Below, piece after piece: positions 21,290-41,747 of a stretch of 64,000 nt of DNA; the stretch's first letter is position 1, and each line of letters starts with the position of its first letter. Source of the stretch: Malus domestica (Eukaryota > Streptophyta > Magnoliopsida > Rosales > Rosaceae); contig NC_091670.1 of assembly GCF_042453785.1 (NCBI RefSeq), positions 36,529,501-36,593,500 of the forward strand, in the 5' to 3' direction. The notes under the pieces were generated by a model that made no database searches, had not been told where the DNA came from, and worked only from the letters and a program-made list of their open reading frames with translations. Both the position numbers and the translations under genes were made by a program.

Positions 21290-24200
21290 ATGGGTTGTGT
21301 TGCATCTAGGATTGATAAGGAAGAGAGGGTGAGGGTTTGCAAGGAGAGAAAGAAGCTAATGAAACAGTTGGTAAGGTTTAGAGGTGAATTTGCTGAGGCA
21401 CAATTGGCTTATTTAAGATCATTGAGGAACACTGGATCAACACTCAGACAATTTACCGAGTCGGAGACGTTGGAGCTTGATAATACTGCTCCATACGGCT
21501 TGGAGTCGCCAGCTTCACCACCTCCCTCTTTGCCTCCCCCGCCGCCACCACCTTTCAGCCCTGATTCGAGAAAGTTGGATGATAGTCACAGAGAAGAAGT
21601 TGGTCAAGAGGAATACATAGAACGTACTGAGGATGATAGCAGCACTCCACCACCTCCTCCAAACCTGAGCTCTTCCTCACCAGAGCATCATAAACATGAT
21701 GAAACGGTGGAATTGCTAGAGGAAGAATGGGAAGAGACTAAGATGGAATTTGAGGAAGACGAACTGGAAGAGGAAACTGTTGCTAATGTTGTGAATTCGC
21801 CGCCTAAGAATCTGCAGCTTGCAGAAGCCATCGTGGAGGATGTATCAGTGAAAAAGCGGCATACTAAGGACACTGCAGATGTGCCCATGGGACTATGGAG
21901 AAGCAAGAAGACCTTGGAGGGTATAGCTAAGGAGTTAGATGATTATTTTCTGAAATCATCAGATGGTTTAAAGGAAATTGCTGTTCTTATGGACATCAAA
22001 GGAAGGGACACTTTTCTGCCACTCAGTAGTAGCGAAAGCCAAAGTAAGATGTTGTCGATTTTTGGATTTGGTTTCTCTTATACGTTGTCTCTTTTTATTT
22101 CTTGATAATTTTTTCTTTTGACAGAAACACAAACTTTATAACAAAGTTGGAGAAAAGTAAATGTAGCATGGTAGAGAAGTTTGTAAAATTAATTTTTAGA
22201 CTTCCGACTTGAAAATACATATCACATTAAAGTCAAAATTTCACGTGTATTAGTTCTTTACACTGTGTTATCGTGCAGCTTAATGCAGTCTCTATGTCTG
22301 TGTACTTGTGTTTACTGGCTATTTCACTTATTAAGCTCTTCCACATATTTTCCTTGCTGTGCGGTTTACAGGGAAGACGTCCAATTCCACAAAGGTCTTT
22401 AGTGCATTCCCATGGAGCTGGTCTTCTAGGTCACTTCAATTTCCTAAAGATGCGGTTGAGTCTAGTGGTCCAAATGAACCATGCAGGCCAGGAGCTCATT
22501 GCATCACACTGAAAAAATTATATGATCACGAAAAGAAACTTTACAAAGAAGTTAAGGTAAGAATAGTAATTGACTAGGGTATCCAGTGAAGATAATCGGA
22601 ATGTGTATTTAAATATCACAAACTAGCCTCGTTCCCCTCCTCCTAATCCTCCTTTTCCAGCTAGCCTTGTTTCTAGAGAATTTAATCATTTTTATTGTGC
22701 AGGAGGAAGAGTATACCAAATTTGAGCACGATAGGAAATCCAAATTACTGAAAAAACAAGAGGATGGAAACAATGACTGGACCAAGACTGAGAAAATTCG
22801 GTTAAGCGTTGAGAGTTTGGAGTCCGAAATCTTACGTCTTCATGATTCAATCAGCACTACTTGTTCTTCTATAGTGAAGCTCATAGATAATGAGCTGTAT
22901 CCTCAGTTGGTCACGCTAACTTCCGGGTATTGTTGAGATTATGAAAGTCTAGAAAAATAATATGGATGCTATTCTATTAGCTTTAAATTATGTAGGACAG
23001 TAGAATGTATAAAGTACTCTTGATCACTCAGGGAAAATTGTTCGTCACGATGACTCAAATTATCATTTTTTTCTGTTCTCATTCATCTGTCACCTTAGTT
23101 ATCAGACCGTGATGATATCATATCCTCCTCATGGTTCTATAAATGTCATTAGTACTCTTTCCTTCACACTTTTCTCTTGCATACAGCAGGGTGTTTAGTA
23201 GTCTTTCTAGTTGATACCAACCAAGTAGCGAATACATGGAACAAGAAGTTGTTTTATCCCTAAGCACCCTTTTACCGAAGAAAAGCTTGATTTAATCGTA
23301 TTTGTTTTGTCTTCAGAATTAAAGTTGCCTTACCCTGAAGATGGAATTGTCAACTGCCCTTCTGCACCTTTTAATGGAATGTGTTGAAACACTTCCCTGC
23401 TTATTTGTATCCTGAGATGTCTTCTTTGTATGGCCCTCTTGCAGGCTTTTGCACTTGTGGAGAACGATGTATGAATGTCACCGAGCTCAGCATTATTTTT
23501 CCCAGCAGTTGAATATTCTTACTGATATTGAAAAGCTAGACTTGAGTAGCAACCATCATCGCCAAGCTGCAGTTCAACTAGAAACCGAGGTCTCTTGTTG
23601 GTACAACAGCTTTGGCAAAGTCATAAAATCTCAAAAAGAGTATGTTAGAACACTTTCCGGGTGGATCCAACTTACTGACAGTCTTGTCAGCGATGATCGA
23701 AAGAGTCTGTACTCATCTTCTGTTCACCGCATATGTGAACAATGGAATCTTGCCTTTGAAAGATTACAAGATAAGGTACTTCTGTTATAACCTTTTGTTG
23801 GCTATCACTGATTTTCCAGAAAATCTAACGTTCCTAAAAAGAAAATTCTTGATGATCTTATCTACGAGCTACTATATAAATGTTGTTGCTAAAAGCGGAG
23901 TGCACCATTAGATATGTTCCCATTACTCGTTTGGTCGGAGGAAGGTAAATTGCACATGGTAGTGGAAAGGACGACCCGGTCTATGTTTTTCAGTCTTTCT
24001 CACTTGTATAACAAAATACAAGAAGTTGGACGTTTGCTGTGCTGAGGCAAAACATGTGGTTGGCTTTTGACAGAAAAACAAATTTACGTGCATTTCTTGT
24101 TGATATGATGAGAATGGAGAGGGTGTTCGATAGAGTATTAGATGCTGAGGTATTAGGCGATCAAGATCTACTAAGATATGGGAATTAGATGCTGAGGTAT

Positions 24201-24818
24201 CCTCGTAAGCATTTTGAAGTTAAGGATAACTGATTACCATTACGAACCATTCTATTGCTTAACCTAGTTTGTGCTTGGTGTTGTACTTATACCTCTGAAA
24301 CTATAAATTACCTCATGTGCTGTTTTATGTGGGGAGCTTTAACTTTTTATGCTTTTTCGTGCTTGCAGGAGGCAGCGGAGGCCATCAAGAGCCTTCTATT
24401 AGCCATCCACTCGATTCTCATGCAGCAAGAAGAGGAGCACAATCTGCAGAAAAAATACGAGAAACTTGACAAAAGGCTGCAAAAGGAGTCAGATTCATTA
24501 GTTGAGATGGAGGAAAGGAGCACTGCCGAAGATTTGTACTCCAGTTTAGGCCCTAAGCATCCGTTGTCACTTAAGCGTGCTAAAATCGAAGCCTTAAAGA
24601 AGCAAGTGGACAGCGAGAGGGCTAAATATCTTAACTCGGTCCAGGTTAGTAGGGCCATGACGTTGGAAAACCTGAAAACCCGCCTTCCTAATGTATTCCA
24701 AGCGTTAATGACGTCTTCAAATCTCTATGTGGAAGCCATTGAGTCTGTTTGTGGGCACATTAAACCAGCTGATGGTTTTGATTCCACTTCTGAAATTGCA
24801 CTTCCCTCAACTTCATAG
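21290..24818 (+). CDS. DUF630/DUF632 protein, copy 2 (APSR1/NRG2-like family)
   Basis: Five exons: 21290-22043, 22372-22556, 22703-22926, 23445-23775, 24369-24818. They give 647 residues with consistent phases and GT/AG borders. Domains are as in copy 1: myristoylation-type MGC start, DUF630, a longer proline-rich linker with two PPPPP tracts around an acidic stretch (HREEVGQEEYIERTEDD), then coiled-coil DUF632 to the C-terminus (EIALPSTS). This copy keeps what looks like the original 3' end, since its downstream sequence is shared with unit C. Intron 3 is about 200 bp longer than in copy 1. The stop lies 455 bp from the convergent truncated ABCC copy. It is the more likely fully functional paralogue. 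Function is inferred from family only. Confidence 0.92.
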
Positions 24819-25581
24819 ATTTATACTGAGGGCCTAGCAGGTTATCGACGTAGTTGAAGATGTTATTCATTACAATCCTGAGGATTTTGTTAGATTGGCT
24901 GATCTTAATTGCTTTTTTAAGATGCAGTTAGTGCTGTATTGCCCTATCAACCATTTCTGTCCCAAGAAACTGAAGAGGGGGGCGAGGGGACGTTTGTAAA
25001 TCGCATCGGAATGTAGTTACAGCTTTGATTACTTTTTCTTCGGAATCATTTGAATCGAAAATTAGCAAAAGAATGTCAAAATAATACTAAGAAGTACTCA
25101 TACTTGCAAAAAGAAGTGAATTTTTTTTCTTTCGAAGATATAGATTTAAGGATGTTATAACAATTTAGGAATTGTAGCTACAAGCAGAGATGATAACTCT
25201 TTTCTGCTTGTTGCAATTTGGACATCTAAAAATCCTTGGCCCATACAAATATGAAACATTTTTTGCTCTGTATTCAACTCCAATCTATGGCTTTGTCTTC
25301 GAAATCATCTTCTAACGGGTGAGGTCTGTTGTGAGCCAGCCTGCCCATCGCAGCCATACCTGAAACAAAAAGCCAAAGATTTGATAACGAAAAATCGAAA
25401 GGAAGTTGATTTCCGTACACTCCTTTTCTTCTTATGCAGATTGATCATTTGTGTTTCTTGATTTGTTCAATTCAAAGGCTAGAAATGAACATGAATGTGC
25501 AAGGGGAAAAGTTGCTTGTGAGAAAACCATTTCCCAAACAAGAAAAGCACACTTGAACTTAGACACTAGAATTTTTAGACA

Positions 25582-25867
25582 TCAAGAGGGGAGCACTCTA
25601 CAACCACCACCACCAAGCCTTATCACACTAAGTGGAGTCGGTTGTATGCACTCTAGAATGCCACTGCGCTCGATTTTATGCCAAGTATTTCATTAGCTCG
25701 AGTACTCCATATGTTTTCTTAGTCTCTTTCAAGAAAAGATATGAAGTACTTTAAGCTAATGGAAGACTCGGGGCAAAACCGAGTGCAGTCACGTTCTAGA
25801 ATTCATACGGCCGACCCCACCTAGTGGGATAAGGCTTGGTGGTGATTGTGGAATGCTCCCCTCTTGA
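25582..25867. mobile_element. Foldback element, 286 bp
   Basis: The left arm (TCAAGAGGGGAGCACTC, then ACCACCACCAAGCCTTATC, GTGGAGTCGG) reappears inverted on the right (CGACCCCACCTAGTGGGATA, GATAAGGCTTGGTGGTGAT, GCTCCCCTCTTGA). The arms are about 100 bp. The AAGCCTTATCCCACTA(A/G)GTGG motif is widespread in plant repeats. The intact ABCC gene has only the short ancestral sequence here (near 31350), so this is an insertion into intron 25 of the pseudogene. Confidence 0.75.
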
Positions 25868-26298
25868 CGCAAATATCTCCGCTATATCATTTGTGTTCGT
25901 CAAACCATTTTGCGGCATCAACATACATGGTTTTGTACTTCTATGTATTACAATGTATACATGTACATATGTGTGTATATTATGAATGAGTTCAAGATTT
26001 TACCTTCTACTACTCTGAAGAAAGCTGACCACCATCCTTCCCTTGGTATATGGTGTTGATTCAGTGTGTCGTCAATCTCTGTGTCATGCTTCCCTTCCAA
26101 AACTCCCTGCAGTGTTATTACTGCATCATTTGTTTTCATGAGGATATTGTTTTTGTCTTCAATGTCCATCCCTCGAAGGTCGTTTTACAAAGAATTGAGA
26201 CTAACAGCTAAGGCTAACTGGGCAGCAGCGGCCCAGCGCGAAGAGGCTAACCATCCCCTCTGGCTCTGACCAGCCAGCAGCTCCGTTCGGTTTCTAAC

Positions 26299-26943
26299 TG
26301 TTGTGCCTTGGCCCGTTTATCAGTGCGGAAATGAGATTCAGATTACAACCTCACCAAATCACACTCAGTTGAACAGAATAAAATACAAGAAATAAAGACA
26401 CCGAGAAATTTACGAGGTTCGGCAAAAATCCTGCCTACGTCTCCGGAGAGATATTGCTCTTCACTATGAAAATAACAGTACAAGTACACATGAGTTAAAT
26501 CGACATAACCTAATCTCAAATCCCTTGTACACCCACTCATAGAATTTTCCCAAGAGCCTCACTCTACCCCAAGAGTTCTTTCACTAGAATACTTTTCACT
26601 CTAGCTCTCTTGATTTTCTCTCACCCATGCCCATGCTTTCCCATGGGAGAGCCGAATGCTCTCCCCCTTGGATGCTCTCTGGTGCTTACCCTCTCACTCG
26701 GCAAGCCTTTTCATCCTTCGGCAAATCCTTCCACTTATAACAACAAAAGAAAACCACCTTTGAAAAGGCCACAAATCAAGGGCTAGACATGATGATGTCT
26801 TCCTTTTTCTTTGTCCCTTTCTTTAGCCAAAAGTAGATGTCTCCCTTTTCCTTTGTCCTTTTCTTTAGCCGAAAGTAGCTAGCACTCCACATGGTTGAGA
26901 TGAAATTGTTGTCAACTCATAATTATATGAGCCAATCACAACA
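26299..26943. mobile_element. Solo LTR, 645 bp, inside ABCC pseudogene exon
   Basis: An LTR-type fossil with ends TGTTGTGCC and ATCACAACA and perfect 5-bp target duplications CTAAC (26294-26298, 26944-26948). The intact paralogous exon at 31818-31840 shows the empty site. No internal region is present. Family not determined. Confidence 0.85.
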
Positions 26944-27251
26944 CTAACCACCTTATTCTGTTTACCTCCGAATACCAGGCCGCGCAAGTACTCAGCATTC
27001 GCAGGTCCCGTTCTCTTGACCATCTTGGAGAAGGCACTCTCTTCGTTTGATAGGAGTTTGTCTGGGGAGTCATGTTCCAGGACCTAAATGGAGAGGACGA
27101 AAGTTATGAGTTTTAAGTACTCGGAAAATTGGTAAAATATTATTGTATGAGCCCGATACAATCTTCCTCTCACAAAATGCACGTGGAACCGTTGTTACAT
27201 AGCGGAACTTAAATGCATATCCTGAGAGGGAGGTTATATATGACGGGCTCA

Positions 27252-27551
<300 letters not shown>

Positions 27552-28162
27552 TTAAAACTTACTAGTAAATTGTCAGTTTTCAATGCTCACTTAAGCAGCT
27601 TCAACTTAACAGATGTACTTATACCTCAGCATCCAGACCGAGAGATGATGACATCCCTTAGATGTGCCCTCTCTAGAGCTTCCCAAAGGTCAGCGTCGCT
27701 ATGCTCGCTGAAGGGATCAAGGTTAAACCGCACGGTTCCTGGACGAGAGATGATGGAAATCAATTAGAATGCTGCATTTTATGTATATAGGTTGAACATG
27801 TCAGCTCAATCAAAGTACATATAGTTTAACTTCAACTCCTGTGCCGATTTATAGAACATCGTGAAAAAAATATGAAGTGACAAATAGTCCCATTTTTAAG
27901 AGAGTCTCCTTAGCATTAGTAGGCGTGAAGTTTTGTCCAAAGTTCAATGCAAAATGTGGAAACCCACATAATCTTGTATACTGCAAGTTTGCAGATCGTG
28001 GGAGGGATAACATGAGTATTTACGGTGTATCATAATTTGTGTTGCTTGCTTTGTACTTAAATACTTTGCAAAACAATAAAAAACAAGTCACGCGGACTCA
28101 AACATTCAATTTTTTGAAACATTTTTATTGTCGAGAGAGAGTGAGAGTCAAACATTCAAGTT

Positions 28163-28258
28163 CAAATTGACGAATTTGATACCTAATTATTATGATTGGA
28201 CATGAAGTGTTCAAATTGACGAATTTAATATCTAATTATTATAATTGGACATGAAGTG
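28163..28258. repeat. Short tandem duplication in unit C
   Basis: The segment TTCAAATTGACGAATTTGATACC...GACATGAAGTGT occurs twice back to back with slight changes. It lies just before the short conserved frame. Confidence 0.6.
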
Positions 28259-28470
28259 TGACACAAATACAGAGTAATCGTGTCAATGATTCAACTTCAT
28301 ATGAAAAAAGAAATGCACGTGTTGTTAAATTAAGGACACCTGATGCTACAATATCGTATGCTACCGTTAAGAGTCACCTCTGCGGACCACAGGAGGATAC
28401 ATCCTCCTTCTCAGGTGCTTGCAAACCGCTTCACTACTATTATATGTTGTACAGAATCAAAAGACAATGA
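28258..28470 (+). other. Short conserved reading frame next to U6, copy C (open)
   Basis: A 70-residue frame with QSNRVNDSTSYEKRNARVVK and ending LHYYYMLYRIKRQ. It is about three-quarters identical in protein to copy B and unrecognised. See the entries at 6613 and 16594. Confidence 0.35.
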
Positions 28471-28596
28471 ATTACTGGAGATAAAAAATACTTCCCTGTA
28501 GCTTAAAACCCAAAACCTCATTCAGCTATGTATTTTACCCTTTGGATTCCGGCAAGTAGCTTGATACAGCGGGAAGACAACGGAAAAATGGCAAAA

Positions 28597-28646
28597 AAAA
28601 TTTGGACCATTTCTCGATTTATGCGTGTCATCCTTGCGCAGGGGCC

Positions 28647-28678
<32 letters not shown>

Positions 28679-28698
28679 TCGGATGTCCCCGAAGGGAC
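28597..28698 (-). ncRNA. U6: U6 spliceosomal snRNA (unit C)
   Basis: Second complete U6 on the minus strand with the same RNA sequence as the unit B copy, from GTCCCTTCGG to GGTCCAAATTTT plus T run. All key parts are present (5' stem-loop, ACAGAGA box, U2/U4 pairing regions, 3' terminator). Its promoter also is intact, so both copies probably contribute to U6 supply. Confidence 0.96.
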
Positions 28699-28720
28699 AA
28701 ACAGTGTTATGGAGAAAACG

Positions 28721-28763
28721 TATATAAAGCGTTGAAGAAGAGCATGACTGACCGATGTGGGAC
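28721..28763 (-). promoter_or_regulatory. U6 promoter (unit C): TATA box and USE
   Basis: TTTATATA (28728-28721) and USE GTCCCACATCG (28763-28753), 24 bp apart, arranged exactly as in unit B and as expected for polymerase III. Confidence 0.95.
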
Positions 28764-29454
28764 AAGTGTTGCCTTGTTTTCAAGGCTCAGTTTTCCTTCT
28801 TTACTAGTCAGGAGTGAGGCCCCAGCCCAATCTCCCTCAGACAGACCCAATAGGGCTTTTTCTTCGTGGGTTGGATTCAATTTATTAAATTTAAGTTACA
28901 ATCTTCCTTTTTTTAAAGAAGCCCAAATAAGAAGAAAAACACAGATATCAAACACGAACATAAACCTTTCGCCCCTTTTGATATCCAAATGGTCAATGTG
29001 GTGGATCAAACTTCCAACTTCTAATTTTTATTACAATTTTCAAGTTTTCATTGCTTACTAGAAAAGAGTAAAATATAGAATTGGTCCATGAAAGGACAAA
29101 TGTTGCACGTTTTGGTAAAATAAGGAACATAAAATAACGAAAAATTAGTTCAAGGACAAAATCTAAACTCTGCTGCGAGTTCAGAGATGAATTCTATAAT
29201 GCAGTTCGTTGATACTTCTTTTCACTCGTAAATGTGAAGTCTTAATTCAATTCATATTAATACTATTCCATACTTGAATTTTGAATACTATAATCATATT
29301 AGAACACCACATTATAAAAAGAGAGATGAATTCAAAACTTAAAAAGTCATTCAAAAAATAAACTTTGGAACTTTAGAAAACCCTAGTATTATTTTTCAAT
29401 TCAATTCATGGTATTATTATTTTTCAATATTTTGCAGCAAACCCTAGTAATGGT

Positions 29455-29636
29455 AAATACATTTTATTTATTATTATTATTATAACTACTACTACTATTA
29501 CTATTAAGGAGAGAGATGATGATTCAAAACTATTACAATAATATCAGAGACTAGAGTTTTGAACTGAGAAATCAGGACGTATAGGTAGAAATTCAACACC
29601 CTATCCACTAAAATATTAGACCCCTCCATCGTCAAA
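29455..29636. other. Insertion specific to unit C spacer
   Basis: About 180 bp lie between GCAAACCCTAGTAATGG and GCCTAGAAACACCAC, which are nearly adjacent in units A and B. It contains TAT/ACT simple repeats and a stretch (TTTTGAACTGAGAAATCAGG, CACTAAAATATTAGACCCC) reminiscent of a decayed SINE. Family not certain. Confidence 0.45.
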
Positions 29637-29946
29637 GCCTAGAAACACCACATATCATGCTTTCTTAGTACCTAAGAAATAGAAGTTACTACAACTTTTT
29701 TTTTTTGTTTAATTACACGACTAAAATACTTGAGAGAGGAAAAAAGTAGAGAAAAAGCGAACAGCAGAAAGAAGATACAGCACGACTGGGTGACGCATCA
29801 CCCTTAGGACAAGTTATTGGTCAGCAAAGTGCTTTTTAAAAAGGAAATAGAAAGAATAATAAAAGAATGACATTACCACACACACTGCACGCAAGCTGGA
29901 AAAATTGTAGTTGAGAGCTTTTAAGAACAAGGCCACCTAACATCTT

Positions 29947-30280
29947 TGTTTTTTTTCTTTTCCAAAGGGTAAATTTATTATAATCGAATAGAAAAGGTAA
30001 ATTTATTATAATCGAATAGAAAGATTAATATCTTGTGCCAATATTAAACAAAAATTCTGAACTAATACAATCCTATACAAAAGACTTTATCTCTTAAACA
30101 CAAACTTAGTCACCGAGTGAGCCGCACTTTTGCTCTCTCTAGGCACGAAGGCAAAAGTCACAGACCTCATACTTCGCATCAGAACCTCAATGTCACCAAG
30201 CATGCATTCAAGGCAATAATCGTACTGCACCTCCTTCCTTAACATCTGGATAAGAAATAGAAGTCACAAATCTCATCAAA
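29947..30280 (-). mobile_element. LINE (L1-type) 3'-end fragment
   Basis: The minus strand reads LGDIEVLMRSMRSVTFAFVP, then RESKSAAHSVTKFVFKR and a stop, like the RNase H-type C-terminus of plant L1 LINEs (usual pattern FVxVPRExNxxAHxLAK). A short 3' tail follows, including a 28-bp repeat with AATTTATTATAATCGAATAG. It is strongly 5'-truncated and lies where exons 1-4 of the third DUF632 copy should be. Confidence 0.65.
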
Positions 30281-30289
30281 TACCCTCTC

Positions 30290-30669
30290 CATTCTCATGC
30301 TGCAAGAAGAGGAGCACAATCTGCAGAAAAAAATACGAGAAACTTGACAAAAGGCTGCAAAGGGAGTTGGATTCATTAGTTGGGATGGAGAAAAGGAGCA
30401 CTGCCGAAGGCAAGTACTCCTGTTTATGCCCTAAGCATCCATTGTCGCTTAAGCGTGAGTGGACAGCGAGAAGGCTAAATATCTGAACTCGGCCCAGGTT
30501 AGTAAGGCCATGACGTTGGAAAACCTGAAAACCAGCCTTCCTAATGTATTCCAAGCGTTAATGACGTCTTCAAGTCTATGTGGAAGCCATTGAGTCTGGT
30601 TGTGGGCACATTAAACCAGCTGATGGTTTTGATTCGACTTCTGAAATTGCACTGCCCTCAACTTCATAG
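30290..30669 (+). pseudogene. DUF630/DUF632 gene, copy 3: last-exon remnant
   Basis: It matches exon 5 of the other copies from CTCATGCTGCAAGAAGAGG to the stop (ATTGCACTGCCCTCAACTTC). It has a one-base insertion in an A run near 30327, a deletion of about 25 bp near 30450 and a 2-bp deletion near 30573, so the frame is lost. Exons 1-4 are absent. The 3' flank, shared with copy 2, leads into the convergent ABCC gene. Confidence 0.92.
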
Positions 30670-31125
30670 ATTTATACTGGGGGGGCTAGCTGGTTATCAA
30701 CGTAGTTGAAGATGTTAATCATAACAATCCTGAGGATTTTGTTAGATTGGCTGATCTTAATTGCTTTTTTAAGATGCAGTTAGTGCTGTATTGCCCTAGT
30801 AACCATTTCTGTCCCAAGAAACTAGAGAAGGGGATGGGGGAACGTTTATAAATCACATCGGAATGAAGTTTGCAACTTTGATTACTGTCTTCGGAATCAT
30901 TTGAATCTAAAATTAGTAAAAGAATGTCAAAGTAATACTAAGCAGTACGCATACTTGCAGAAAGAACTGAAACATTTTTCCTTCGAAAATATAGATTTAC
31001 TGTTGTTCATGACAACTTATGGATTGTAGTTATAAGCAGAGATGATAACTCCTTTCTGCTTGTTGCAATTTGGACATCTGAAAATCCTTGGCCTATACAA
31101 ATATGAAACATTTCTTGCTCTCTGT

Positions 31126-39885
<8,760 letters not shown>

Positions 39886-39900
39886 AGCTTGTGGCAGCAT

Positions 39901-40689
39901 GCTCGCAATCCAATACAATTAACTTCCTGCCTATACCCGAGGCTCAGAAATTTGGGGTATACAACCCCAAAACAGATGTTCACTACTGAAGGCACACTAC
40001 AAGTACAAACTCATACTTCTTAATGCAATCTTAATCTCAAATTTCTTAATTACTTCACAAGGAAATAATTTCTCACACAGAAGCACTTCCTGCAATATTA
40101 ACAAACACACTAATTTCAAAACATGAATAAGCAGATTCAAAGATTCAATTTTTGTATAGAAATAAGCCAAAAGCACTTGCTACTTAATGTATGAGCCAAA
40201 AGCACTTGCTGGTATAGCAGCCCACACCCCATTAACTTCTGGTTGACAATAATAAACAGAATCAAAGATTCAATTTTTGTATGCATCAAAAACCCACCTC
40301 CATTTTCAAAGTTTGTAATCTAATTATATCAACAAATAAACAAAGAGAAGTGGAAAGAGAAGAAAGCCGTCACCTTTGAGCTCAGTTGCAGAGGAAAAAG
40401 AGAACCCAAAAATCCCAGAAAAATGGGCAACAGGTTTAAGCAGAGAAAATTATATATTCAACGTCCAAAACGCAAGTTTCCAAATTCCATACGTAGCAAC
40501 GATATATTTATTTATTTATGAATTAAAGAGTAGCCAAAAAAAAACAACACTACTCAGTCACCGCACACGTCACGGCTTACGGAAACCACACTGCATCCAC
40601 TAGGAAAACAACATGAAATTGAAATCAAAGAGATTAAATAATTGGCGGGCATTTGGAACCGCATATATCTTGCTGGTTTGATAAATTGA
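39901..40689 (-). promoter_or_regulatory. ABCC leader and promoter region
   Basis: Gene-free sequence upstream of the ABCC start. It holds a partial copy of coding exon 1 (40189-40256). A splice-acceptor-like site near the start codon is possible, so a leader intron may exist, but the transcription start could not be placed. Confidence 0.35.
40189..40256 (-). pseudogene. Partial duplicate of ABCC coding exon 1
   Basis: It reads CQPEVNGVWAAIPASAFGSY on the minus strand. This parallels exon 1 (CQPEANWVWAAKAASAFGSY; 39793-39870) about 390 bp upstream of it. It has no adjoining start codon or further exon. The residues NGVW agree better with the Arabidopsis family members I recall than the present exon 1 does. 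Confidence 0.75.
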
Positions 40690-41666
40690 TGGCGCGTTTA
40701 CTAATCCGTAATCAAATTGGGAGGAATTGGATTAAGGAGGAAATGAAATGAGGCGGAATCAGAATTGGATTCATGTTGAAGTTGTTTACTAAAACTGTCT
40801 GGAATCGGAATAGAATTTCATAAAGCTGTTTACTAATTCAGCAGAATCGGAATATAAACCAGTACGATTACTAAAATGCCCTTGTTCCAAGTAATGTAAA
40901 TACTAAATTGTCATTGTTGAAAATAAATGATTTTTATGCTATAATTATTGAAAATTAAGTTTATTTATATAAAATTAAATTTATCTTTACAAACTTGACT
41001 TTTCTTCCTCCCATCCTCTTATCCCCATCTTTCCTGCACCTTATTCCAGAACACCCCCAGTCGACCTCATATGCCTCTCCGTTTCCTCTCATCCCCATCT
41101 TTTCTTCACCTTCTTCCAGAGCACCCCTAGTCGATCTCCCATGCCTCTCCGTTTCCTCTCATCCCCATCTTTTCTTCGACTTCTAGAGCACCCCCAGTCT
41201 CCCACACCTCTTCGTTTCATCCTTGCTGCCTTCTTCCTTCCCAGCCCGCACAGCCCTTCCCACCACCCATCATACTCACAGGTCCTCCACACTCCCCAAT
41301 CCTCCATATCCTCTTCTTCCCCAGCCCCCACAACCTCCCATATTCACAGATCCTCCCACTGCCTCCCATGTTCACATGTCCGCCCACCACCCATGCGACC
41401 TCCCAATTTGGGTGGATTTGCAGAAGACGAATTGAGAGGGTAATTTAGGAACAAAAGTTTGATTCCTGGAGGACAGCAATACAAGGAATTCAATTACCAC
41501 TTGTTGCTAGAGAATCCGACTCCGGGAAATTCCGGAGTGTGATTCCGGAATTCAACTGGGTCCCACACGATTTTTTATTCCTCTCACGTTAGTAAACACC
41601 GGTGTAAGCCGTAATCGGAATTCAATTCCGTTTCTTGATTCCCATTACCCTTACGTAAACGCGCCC
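40690..41666. mobile_element. Non-autonomous TIR DNA element, about 0.98 kb
   Basis: Ends GGCGCGTTTACTAATCCGTA and TACGTAAACGCGCC are inverted repeats, with further inverted similarity inside (GGAATTGGATT / GGAATTCAATTCCG). No transposase is present. The interior has a C/T-rich tandem array (41011-41230). Superfamily not resolved because no exact target duplication was found. Confidence 0.6.
41011..41230. repeat. Three-copy C/T-rich tandem repeat, 70-bp period
   Basis: ATCCCCATCT recurs at 41021, 41091 and 41161. Each unit holds CCAGAxCACCCC and CTCCGTTTC-type segments. It sits inside the TIR element and has no credible coding function, although it opens long frames on both strands. Confidence 0.8.
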
Positions 41667-41747
41667 AGTGACCCCCTCACGAGTCAGTCAAATGAGAGAA
41701 TCTCGGTTCCGGACTGCAAGATGCCGAGAGGATCTAAATTCTGTCGG

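Larger units (their letters stand above)
15776..24800. repeat. Segmental duplication unit B
   Basis: Second copy of the unit, abutting unit A at the altered last exon of DUF632 copy 1. It contains a complete U6 gene, the RNase H-like remnant (17650-17960) and the longer DUF632 gene, and it is followed by the truncated ABCC copy. Confidence 0.9.
27830..30670. repeat. Segmental duplication unit C (shortened)
   Basis: It starts abruptly at TTTAACTTCAACTCCTGTGC, matching unit A from about 6169, directly after the ABCC fragment. It keeps the short conserved frame, a complete U6 gene, part of the spacer (about 29100-29930), then a LINE fragment and the last exon of the DUF632 gene. The first four DUF632 exons and the distal spacer are missing. 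Confidence 0.88.

Noticed and set aside
41011-41443. Long proline/serine-rich frames on both strands
   Set aside because: They come from a 70-bp C/T-rich tandem repeat inside a TIR element and have no start context, splice sites or family match.
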